5,486 bases of DNA, from assembly GCA_934871445.1 (NCBI GenBank), contig CAKXBD010000138.1, positions 1 to 5,486 on the forward strand, written 5' to 3'. Made by a program: the position numbers and the translations under genes. Positions 1 to 4,943 of the stretch are shown here, in pieces. A model generated the notes under the pieces. The model saw only the letters and a program-made list of their open reading frames with translations. It was not told the DNA's origin and made no database searches. Source of the stretch: an uncultured bacterium (GTDB taxonomy: Bacteria > Bacillota > Clostridia > Christensenellales > Borkfalkiaceae). The first letter of the stretch is position 1; each line of letters starts with the position of its first letter.

Positions 1-1
1 A

Positions 2-634
2 TATAAAAAAGCACATGTGAGTCACTTCATATTAATTTACGGGTACGATTTGGAGCAAAATAAATTTTATATCAACGAACATCATTTTTTGAATAGTCCG
101 AATTATCGAGAGCGAATAGAATCTATCGATATTCTCAACAGAGGCTATAAACATTTTTTGGATGGACTGATAAAGCAGGAAAATGAAGAAATTATTCTCG
201 TATTGTCAAAAAAGAAAAACGGAAAAGGGGATTATCGGGAATATTATAGAAATTCTTTAAAAATGCGGGAAGAAGCGTTGCAAAAAAGCAAGAAAAATTT
301 TATAGGTTGTATCAATTTCATTCAGTCTTGCCTGTATTCCGATGAAAAGCGGGAAGAATTTCAAGAGCAAATAATAGACTTTTTCGGGAAAATAAGGTGG
401 TATAAAAATGTTCAGAGGAATATTTTAGCGCTTGTTTTTGAAAGTGAAAGTCTGAAAGAGATATTCGACCGCATTTACGAAAATTATGTCTTTATTTATG
501 GAATGTTTGTTAAAATAAAAATTATCGGGCAATCGCAAGGGAAAAATACAAAAAAATTGGTGGATAGACTAGACGAATTGAAGTTATTAGAAGTGTCTGC
601 ACACGATCTTTTATCGAAGGCGGATAGATTATGA
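2..634 (+). CDS. BtrH_N-like protein, 3' part (5' end outside window)
   Basis: The frame is open to the left edge, giving at least 210 residues. The GTG at base 17 is probably an internal valine, not a start, because the residues before it (Y-K-K-A-H) run into a conserved-looking block and no ribosome binding site precedes it. The opening block, H5-x2-H8 followed by F-I-L-I-Y-G-Y-D at residues 9-16 and then K-F-Y-I, resembles the H/LIYGYD core of BtrH_N-type proteins. In butirosin synthesis BtrH transfers an acyl group from a carrier protein, and relatives sit in non-ribosomal peptide and other peptide clusters. The rest (about residues 50-210) is Lys/Glu-rich, mostly helical in appearance, with no signal or membrane segment. 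The gene is very AT-rich and its TGA stop overlaps the next start (ATGA). The family call rests on one remembered motif and is moderate at best. The catalytic N-terminal half is not visible, so activity cannot be judged. Confidence 0.55.
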   Translation, partial: YKKAHVSHFILIYGYDLEQNKFYINEHHFLNSPNYRERIESIDILNRGYKHFLDGLIKQENEEIILVLSKKKNGKGDYREYYRNSLKMREEALQKSKKNFIGCINFIQSCLYSDEKREEFQEQIIDFFGKIRWYKNVQRNILALVFESESLKEIFDRIYENYVFIYGMFVKIKIIGQSQGKNTKKLVDRLDELKLLEVSAHDLLSKADRL

Positions 635-1197
635 GTAAAATATTTTTGGATCTAAGATCCATATATAATCATAGAGCTGTTTGCCCCGACTATGAAGGGA
701 GAGAAACACTTAAAAAATTAGGTATGGACAATTATCTCAAACCGAATACGCTCCATTTTGACCGCCGTATAAAAAAATCAGGGATAGAATGTATATTCAG
801 AAAAGCTCAAAATGGACTTGACAATGTAGAATGTAATGCTCAGCTTTTAGACATAGAACCATTTCCGGTAAAGAAAATTACTATATCGGGTTTTTGTATT
901 TGGGGGACCTTTCAAGAAGATTTTATTTTGAAAGGGTGCGATGGTTCGACGAGAAAAGCTGTCGCTTGCTTTTCTGACGTGATATGGCCTCTGGCGTTTA
1001 AGGAGCCTTATGCCATTGGAGAAGATAAAAAAATGTGTTTGGACAGAACGCAAATTTTGTGCGAGGTTGAATGGGACGGAAATCAAGGATACATATATTA
1101 TTTTACAACGGAATTTCCTATTCCTAAATTAATAAAACAAATTCTTTTTCCCGATAACTGCTTTATGCATATCTTTGCAATTACTATAGAAAATTAA
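631..1197 (+). CDS. hypothetical protein, probable all-beta domain, coupled to the BtrH_N-like gene
   Basis: This gene encodes 188 residues and starts with an ATG that overlaps the previous stop by four bases. A modest AAGGCGG stretch lies about 7 bases upstream, so translation is probably coupled. It has no signal peptide or membrane helix. The C-terminal two thirds look like alternating beta strands: an I-S-G-F-C-I-W-G-T-F segment at residues 85-94, D-G-S at 104-106, F-S-D at 114-116, a W-D-G turn at 148-150, and a closing hydrophobic strand F-M-H-I-F-A-I-T-I near 178-186. That layout recalls small beta-sandwich or carbohydrate-binding-like domains seen beside BtrH_N genes, but this is an impression from strand pattern, not a firm family match. 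It has nine cysteines, many for a cytoplasmic protein of this size. Function is unknown. Its tight pairing with the upstream gene argues that the two products work in the same pathway. Confidence 0.8.
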   Translation: MSKIFLDLRSIYNHRAVCPDYEGRETLKKLGMDNYLKPNTLHFDRRIKKSGIECIFRKAQNGLDNVECNAQLLDIEPFPVKKITISGFCIWGTFQEDFILKGCDGSTRKAVACFSDVIWPLAFKEPYAIGEDKKMCLDRTQILCEVEWDGNQGYIYYFTTEFPIPKLIKQILFPDNCFMHIFAITIEN

Positions 1198-1234
1198 AAG
1201 GTTATCAAATTTATTCGCTATAAGAATGGAATTA

Positions 1235-1256
1235 CGATAAAAATTTTTAGTGACGG
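1235..1256 (+). promoter_or_regulatory. UP-element-like A/T tract
   Basis: A perfect 12-base palindrome TAAAAATTTTTA (1238-1249) lies where an RNA polymerase alpha-CTD UP element belongs, about -59 to -38 from the predicted start near 1294. The A-run followed by a T-run fits the UP consensus. Its effect on transcription is inferred. Confidence 0.45.
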
Positions 1257-1258
1257 AA

Positions 1259-1287
1259 TTGACAAAAAGATAAAAATATGCTATATT
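1259..1287 (+). promoter_or_regulatory. sigma-A promoter of the alpha/beta hydrolase gene
   Basis: The -35 box is a perfect TTGACA (1259-1264). A 17-base spacer follows, then the -10 box TATATT (1282-1287, five of six consensus bases) with an extended -10 TG at 1279-1280. Transcription should begin near 1294, leaving about 90 bases of leader before the hydrolase start. With the upstream A/T tract this is about as strong as vegetative promoters get. It lies between the upstream two-gene unit and the hydrolase, so the hydrolase is probably transcribed on its own. Confidence 0.8.
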
Positions 1288-1294
1288 TATGTTC

Positions 1295-1305
1295 GGTGAT
1301 ACACC
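1295..1305 (+). promoter_or_regulatory. small dyad at the predicted transcription start
   Basis: GGTG-ATA-CACC forms an 11-base inverted repeat beginning one base after the predicted +1 of the strong promoter. It could be an operator half-site pair or a short 5' RNA hairpin. Four-base arms occur often by chance. Confidence 0.2.
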
Positions 1306-1374
1306 TATTGATTTTCCGAGGTCCTTGTATAGATAAATTTTTTCGTCTTGAAAGTTAACTAGGCGCGACTTTTT

Positions 1375-1384
1375 GGAGAAAAGT
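1375..1384 (+). promoter_or_regulatory. ribosome binding site deciding the hydrolase start
   Basis: GGAG at 1375-1378 followed by six bases precedes the ATG at 1385. The in-frame TTG at 1373 overlaps this site and has no site of its own, so ATG 1385 is the start. Confidence 0.8.
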
Positions 1385-2140
1385 ATGAAAAAGTTTTTTG
1401 ATGTCGCTTACGATTGTGGCGAAAAAAATAAGCTCGACGCATACCTGCCTGACGGAAAAGAGCATCCCATTATCATCTATTTTCACGGCGGTGGATTAGA
1501 AGCCGGAGACAAGGGCGATGAAAATTTTCGGGAAATCGGGCAGAGCTTTGCTGACAGCGGATATGGCTTTATATCGGTAAATTACCGTTTGTACGGCGAC
1601 GGAGCCACTTTTCCGGATTATATCAATGACTGCGCTAAGGCAATAGCATACATAAAGCAAAACCTCTCACGCTTTTCGGGCAACGGACAAATCTTTGTCG
1701 CGGGACAGTCTGCCGGCGCTTGGATTGCCTTGATGCTTTGCCTCAATCCTCGTTATCTGAATGTTCTGAATTTTTCGCCTTTGGATATTTCCGGTTGGAT
1801 TATCGACAGTGCTCAAACCACTTCCCACTTCAACGTTATTAAAAGAGAACGAGGTGAGAATCCTCTTTTACAGAGAATCGACGAATATGCCCCACTCTAT
1901 TATGTCGATGAAAATACGCGTTTTACCCGTATGCTTTTAATGTTCTACCGAGAGGATATGCCTTGTCGTCCCGAACAAAATCGGCTTTTTGCCCGCGCCG
2001 TCTCCGCTTTTAATCAAAATGCGGATATTCGACTCATCGAGCTGCCCGGCGGGCATTGTCATGGTTCCTCTGTAAAGGATTCCGATGGACAATATCCCTT
2101 TGTCAAGGAAGTCTTGAAGTGGCTCGAACATAATTCTTGA
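1385..2140 (+). CDS. alpha/beta hydrolase (carboxylesterase/BD-FAE-like)
   Basis: This is a complete 251-residue cytoplasmic serine hydrolase without signal peptide, the usual length for a single alpha/beta-hydrolase domain. A strand reading I-I-I-Y-F leads into the oxyanion motif HGGG (residues 34-37). The nucleophile elbow is G-Q-S-A-G with catalytic Ser109. The acid is probably Asp191 in the Y-R-E-D segment after a core strand. The base is one of the two histidines in G-G-H-C-H-G, His226 more likely because it precedes G-S as in related esterases, with His224 the alternative. HGGG plus GxSAG is known from the hormone-sensitive-lipase/esterase-lipase and BD-FAE-like groups, which cleave small esters. 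The substrate cannot be read from the sequence. The gene has its own strong promoter and its own terminator, so it is probably monocistronic. Its base composition is intermediate between the AT-rich genes to the left and the operon to the right. All catalytic elements are present and no damage is seen. Confidence 0.93.
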   Translation: MKKFFDVAYDCGEKNKLDAYLPDGKEHPIIIYFHGGGLEAGDKGDENFREIGQSFADSGYGFISVNYRLYGDGATFPDYINDCAKAIAYIKQNLSRFSGNGQIFVAGQSAGAWIALMLCLNPRYLNVLNFSPLDISGWIIDSAQTTSHFNVIKRERGENPLLQRIDEYAPLYYVDENTRFTRMLLMFYREDMPCRPEQNRLFARAVSAFNQNADIRLIELPGGHCHGSSVKDSDGQYPFVKEVLKWLEHNS

Positions 2141-2160
2141 AATAAAAGCCCTATATGAGC

Positions 2161-2195
2161 TTCTTCCAAAAATACTTGGAAGAAAGTTATTTTTT
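2161..2195 (+). terminator. rho-independent terminator of the hydrolase gene
   Basis: A perfect 9-base-pair stem, TTCTTCCAA (2161-2169) with TTGGAAGAA (2176-2184) around a six-base loop, is followed within a few bases by a T-rich run (2187-2195). It lies 20 bases after the hydrolase stop codon. Confidence 0.85.
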
Positions 2196-2242
2196 ACTCT
2201 TTTAGCGGAAAATGAAAAATTATTAAAACTTACATCAAATAC

Positions 2243-2270
2243 TTGACTTTTGTGTGCGATAGTATGTAAT
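2243..2270 (+). promoter_or_regulatory. candidate promoter of an orphan transcription unit
   Basis: TTGACT (2243-2248), a 16-base spacer and TGTAAT (2265-2270) each match five of six bases of the sigma-A boxes. It lies directly downstream of the hydrolase terminator and upstream of a stretch with no recognised gene that ends in its own terminator. A GGA-containing stretch (AAAAAGGATAG, about 2292-2302) downstream looks like a ribosome binding site, but no good ATG reading frame follows it. Confidence 0.45.
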
Positions 2271-2637
2271 GCGCTGTGAGGTATAACTTATAAAAAGGAT
2301 AGTAACTATTTTGTGTACCGGAATAAAGTTGTCATACCGCTGTCCCCGGCTGCTTGTGGAGTAAACGCCCTGAACGAGGGGAGGACGGTACCAAAAGCGA
2401 TTCGATGAGCAAAAGCGAAAAAGGGACTTCGTCGCCGGACACGTCTATGAGAGGAGTTGTATCTTTACGGAGGGAGGCAGGAGACCACAGGAGGCCGAAA
2501 AAGTCGCCTGCAATTTGAAGCATATCATCCGCAAAGCGGTTTATGACGCTCTGCGAAACAAAATAAGGTCTGTTAGGAATATGCAAATGCAATAAAAGGC
2601 ATGAGTCCGCGTCCGATGAACTCGGAAACGTTTAAGG
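2271..2637 (+). other. orphan transcribed region: candidate non-coding RNA or decayed gene
   Basis: This stretch lies between a promoter-like pair and a plus-strand terminator but contains no convincing protein gene. The longest plus-strand open frame runs from 2374 to 2595 (73 codons, Arg/Lys/Glu-rich). It has no start codon before ATG at 2581 and a TGA just before it, so if coding it is a broken remnant. A shorter GTG frame (2313 to about 2408) also has no clear ribosome binding site. The RNA could fold. TACC (2335-2338) pairs with GGTA (2387-2390), GTCC (2342-2345) with GGAC (2383-2386), and CC (2346-2347) with GG (2380-2381). A small hairpin, CCGA/TCGG (2613-2625), lies before the terminator. 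Base composition changes from AT-rich to G+C-rich near 2335. No known RNA family (tmRNA, 6S, RNase P, common riboswitches) was recognised. Confidence 0.35.
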
Positions 2638-2666
2638 CCGTCGGAAACTCCCGACGGTCGATTTTT
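2638..2666 (+). terminator. plus-strand terminator of the orphan region
   Basis: CCGTCGG (2638-2644) pairs with CCGACGG (2651-2657) around a six-base loop, followed by TCGATTTTT. The stem has seven base pairs, almost all G-C, with a T run at 2662-2666 on the plus strand. No plus-strand gene ends here, so it implies a transcript from the region 2271-2637. Confidence 0.75.
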
Positions 2667-2672
2667 ATAAAA

Positions 2673-2705
2673 TGAGCCCGCCCGAATTTTTATCGGGCGG
2701 GCTCA
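2673..2705 (-). terminator. terminator of the SPFH/zinc-ribbon operon
   Basis: This is a perfect 13-base-pair inverted repeat (2673-2685 with 2693-2705, arms GAGCCCGCCCGA and complement) around a seven-base A/T loop. Read on the minus strand it is followed by a T-rich stretch (ATTTTAT). It lies 18 bases after the stop of the last minus-strand gene. The plus-strand side lacks a T run, so its main direction is minus. Confidence 0.85.
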
Positions 2706-2723
2706 ACGGCGTTATAATGTTCG

Positions 2724-3173
2724 TCAATCTTTGTTTTCGCGTTCTTTTTGCGCTTCTTCTTCCTTTTTGCGGGTGCGATAATCTTTGTATCCGGCGCGGT
2801 GATTATCGCCCTCGTCCCATTTCTTACCGCCTACGGCAATTACGGAAATCACCGCGGCCAGCGCGATAATTACCGCAATAATCGGCCAAATATAGCTCTT
2901 GGGAAGGGAAAGGGCAAAAATGACGCTGACTGCGGCGATGATAAGGAGCAGTGCGCCTAAAGAAATATCGGATTTTTTAAGGACACCTGTCTTTCTTGCT
3001 CCCAGACCGCGGAAAAGAAAGGCAATTCCCGCCGTTCCGCAGATGACGACGATAGCCCAATTAATATTGAAAAATCCGAATGTATCCGGCTTGATTACGG
3101 ACAGGAGCCAAAGTACTGCCGCTGCCAGCCATGCCAGCGCGATGAGAAGTTTTGTAAAGAAATGTTTGCTCAT
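2724..3173 (-). CDS. hypothetical four-helix membrane protein, last gene of the operon
   Basis: This gene encodes 149 residues and starts with ATG five bases after AAAGGAG, a strong ribosome binding site. Four hydrophobic segments, near residues 8-27, 37-56, 70-90 and 94-114, predict an integral membrane protein with both ends on the same side. The last 35 residues are highly charged, with a G-G-K-K-W-D-E-G-D-N stretch and then a Lys/Glu-rich helix, likely cytoplasmic. There are no catalytic motifs and I cannot assign a function. It follows the single-pass membrane gene after 103 bases, a wider gap than elsewhere in the operon, so a separate weak promoter there cannot be excluded, though none is clear. 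The operon terminator lies directly behind it. The context suggests a membrane partner or anchor for the SPFH/zinc-ribbon proteins, which is inference only. Confidence 0.85.
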   Translation of the reverse strand: MSKHFFTKLLIALAWLAAAVLWLLSVIKPDTFGFFNINWAIVVICGTAGIAFLFRGLGARKTGVLKKSDISLGALLLIIAAVSVIFALSLPKSYIWPIIAVIIALAAVISVIAVGGKKWDEGDNHRAGYKDYRTRKKEEEAQKERENKD

Positions 3174-3262
3174 ATTTTCTCCTTTCGGGTGATAAACCGA
3201 TTATGAAAACGGATAAAGTAAACCCGCCTTAGCTTAATATTATTTATCTCAAAAGTATAGAC

Positions 3263-3291
3263 CTTAAAATTACAGCCTATCTTAAAATTAC
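3263..3291. repeat. 11-base direct repeat at the end of the single-pass membrane gene
   Basis: CTTAAAATTAC occurs at 3263-3273 and again at 3281-3291, an 18-base period. One copy covers the last codons of the minus-strand gene and the other lies just past its stop, so it may be a small tandem duplication. Confidence 0.6.
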
Positions 3292-3756
3292 CGGAGCGGA
3301 TACGGCGGTAATTTCCTCGCCTTCCGCCAGCACTACACTGTCCCCGTGCGCGAAGTTTTTGACAAATCCTCCGATGCGGAGCTTGAAATTTTCTTCCGAT
3401 CCGCTCGCCGAGAGCGCCGTATAGACTCCGGGAAGGAGTTTTCCGCCCTTTTCCGCACGGTAAGTCTCGCCGCGGACGAGTATGAAATCCCCGGGCACGT
3501 GCGTGACGTTCATGCCATCGCCGTCCGCGATTGCGTCGTCTTCGCTGTATCTCACGCCCTTTACGATTTTAACTTTGTCCGCGTGTTTTTCTTCCGCTTC
3601 CGCGCGTTTTCTGATGATATTCAGGCGAAAGGACACCGCGACGAGCGCAATCAAAAAAATGATGGCCAGCCCGCAGACGACAAGGAGCGCAATATCCTTG
3701 CCGCTCATAGCGAGCAGGGCAGGTATCTTTGAAAAAACGAGTGCCGTAATTCCCAT
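3277..3756 (-). CDS. hypothetical single-pass membrane protein with beta-rich C-terminal domain
   Basis: This gene encodes 159 residues. Its ATG follows AAGGAGGG with a six-base spacer, the best ribosome binding site in the window, and lies 22 bases after the stop of the zinc-ribbon gene, so it is in the same operon. A short N-terminus leads to one hydrophobic helix (about residues 21-43) followed by a basic and then charged stretch (R44, R49-K50-R51, up to K66). By the positive-inside rule this puts the C-terminal part in the cytoplasm. Residues 83-159 are Gly- and Val-rich and look like a small all-beta domain, with P-G-D-F-I-L-V-R-G, L-R-I-G-G-F-V and H-G-D-S-V-V-L segments. The protein stops directly after a hydrophobic strand. 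I do not recognise the family. Its position is that of YdjH in the Bacillus subtilis locus, but it is shorter and does not look like it. It is probably an accessory membrane factor of the SPFH module. Confidence 0.85.
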   Translation of the reverse strand: MGITALVFSKIPALLAMSGKDIALLVVCGLAIIFLIALVAVSFRLNIIRKRAEAEEKHADKVKIVKGVRYSEDDAIADGDGMNVTHVPGDFILVRGETYRAEKGGKLLPGVYTALSASGSEENFKLRIGGFVKNFAHGDSVVLAEGEEITAVSAPVILR

Positions 3757-3778
3757 AAAATTCCCTCCTTATGGCTTT

Positions 3779-4876
3779 TCAGCCGAGAAAATACACGAGT
3801 AAGCCCACTGCGGCGATGAGGACCGCTCCGATCGCTACGGCCAAGGATACCCTGAACGGGGAGACGGGGGATTTTCCCGTCATTTTTCCGCTTCTGCCGT
3901 TTATGTAAAAGGAATAGGGCTTGTTTTTATAGCTGTAATTTCCGATATACATCGGCAGCAGCATATATTTATAGGTGACATTGGCATAGGAAGTCCTGAC
4001 GTCCAGATACTGCACGGTATCGTGAGAATATTGTGACAGGATTCCGCTCCTGACATTGTTTTCCGCGATTCTCTGTGCGTCTGTCCAGCAAATTTCCCCG
4101 TTTCTCGAATAGAGAAGAGCAGAAAAACCATACAGAAAATCCTCCTGATAGGCGACGCAGCCGTGATAGTCATAGTGCATGAGTTTGCTCATGACTCGCG
4201 GCGGGACGGCGTCCGTAGCATTCACTGCAATATCGTCAAAAAACTCCCGATAGTTTCCGGAGACAGAAAAATATCTCGTACGCCGTTCACGTACGCTCTT
4301 TCCGTTTCGTCTGACGGTTACGTAATAATATTCGCCCAATCTTCCCGAATAAGAGGAATATGTATCCGCGTCGAACGTGAAGGCGGGTAAATATACACCG
4401 CTGATCGTTTCGGGACGAAAATAAGCCTTGAAGTCTTTAGGGGCGAACCATTTTTTCTTTGCCCATACCGAAACGATTTTCGTTGCGTCGTCCTTATCGA
4501 TTTTGAAGGGAAGAAGCGCGTTCGGGCGGAGCGTATCGATCTCCTCCCGTTCGACGACCGAAGGAGAACCGCAGAAAGGGCAGACATGAGCAATTTCCCG
4601 TCTGTCTAAAACTTCCTCGGCGTTGCAGTTGGAACAGTGATAGATGTGCGTTTCGTTCTGCCAATTGCCGTTTTGCCCTACGAGGGAGGAAAAAGCAATT
4701 TCTTCTCCCGCCCGCGTAAGAATTTCCTTTTCCGTCCCGCAGCTGGGACATTTGAGTTTTCCGGTTTCGGGATCAAATTCGAGGTTATCCCCGCAGCCCG
4801 GACATTTTTCACCGCTGACCGCTGTCCGTTCCCGTTCGGAATCGAAAAAAGCGGTCTTTGTCGATTCTACCTCCAT
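3779..4876 (-). CDS. membrane-anchored zinc-ribbon protein (YdjG-like, TFIIB-type zinc ribbon)
   Basis: This gene encodes 365 residues. Two zinc-binding units lie at the N-terminus: C25-x2-C28 with C43-x2-C46, and C81-x2-C84 with C99-x2-C102. A conserved-looking body follows, with L-R-P-N-A-L-L-P-F near 117-124, K-K-W-F-A-P-K near 141-147, G-V-Y-L-P-A-F near 160-166, and Y-I-N-G-R-S-G-K near 324-331. One membrane helix (about 342-364) ends the protein, so it is tail-anchored with the zinc ribbons in the cytoplasm. Such proteins are often labelled 'TFIIB-type zinc ribbon', 'helicase' or 'primosomal protein' in databases, but no helicase motifs exist here and those labels should not be trusted. 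YdjG of Bacillus subtilis has this layout and works with the SPFH protein YdjI in bringing PspA to the membrane. The SPFH/zinc-ribbon gene lies 67 bases upstream with no terminator between. The exact role is inferred from that analogy. Confidence 0.88.
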   Translation of the reverse strand: MEVESTKTAFFDSERERTAVSGEKCPGCGDNLEFDPETGKLKCPSCGTEKEILTRAGEEIAFSSLVGQNGNWQNETHIYHCSNCNAEEVLDRREIAHVCPFCGSPSVVEREEIDTLRPNALLPFKIDKDDATKIVSVWAKKKWFAPKDFKAYFRPETISGVYLPAFTFDADTYSSYSGRLGEYYYVTVRRNGKSVRERRTRYFSVSGNYREFFDDIAVNATDAVPPRVMSKLMHYDYHGCVAYQEDFLYGFSALLYSRNGEICWTDAQRIAENNVRSGILSQYSHDTVQYLDVRTSYANVTYKYMLLPMYIGNYSYKNKPYSFYINGRSGKMTGKSPVSPFRVSLAVAIGAVLIAAVGLLVYFLG

Positions 4877-4881
4877 AAAAA

Positions 4882-4888
4882 TCACCTC
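4882..4888 (-). promoter_or_regulatory. ribosome binding site deciding the zinc-ribbon protein start
   Basis: Minus-strand GAGGTGA lies five bases before the ATG at 4876. The GTG inside this motif (4885) is in frame but is part of the binding site itself, so the ATG is the start and the protein is three residues shorter than the longest open frame. Confidence 0.8.
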
Positions 4889-4943
4889 GATGCTTCTTTA
4901 CATTTTTCGTTATTTTTTCTCGCGATACTGTGCCGTTTTGCAA

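Noticed and set aside
17..634. Complete gene starting at the GTG at base 17
   Set aside because: The frame is open to the window edge, no ribosome binding site precedes the GTG, and the conserved-looking motif begins upstream of or right at it, so the gene is a 3' fragment.
2380..2392. T-box or ribosomal-RNA-like string GGAGGACGGTACC
   Set aside because: Only about nine bases match the T-box or 16S-type GACGGTACC sequence. The rest of the T-box leader and the flanking rRNA sequence are absent.
2332..2592. Minus-strand 86-codon open frame in the gene-free stretch
   Set aside because: It begins with TTG, has no ribosome binding site, its sequence resembles no known protein, and it lies opposite the candidate plus-strand transcript. 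Its length is possible by chance in G+C-rich DNA.
2597..2632. Hammerhead-ribozyme-like string (ATGAGTCCG ... CCGATGA ... GGAAACG)
   Set aside because: Pieces recall the hammerhead core, but CUGANGA is not intact, stem II does not form in the right place, and no flanking stems I and III with a cleavage site can be drawn.
3779..4876. Reading the zinc-ribbon protein as a primosomal helicase or RNA polymerase subunit
   Set aside because: The protein has only zinc ribbons, an uncharacterised body and a membrane anchor. Walker and other helicase motifs are missing, and such labels come from zinc-ribbon similarity alone.
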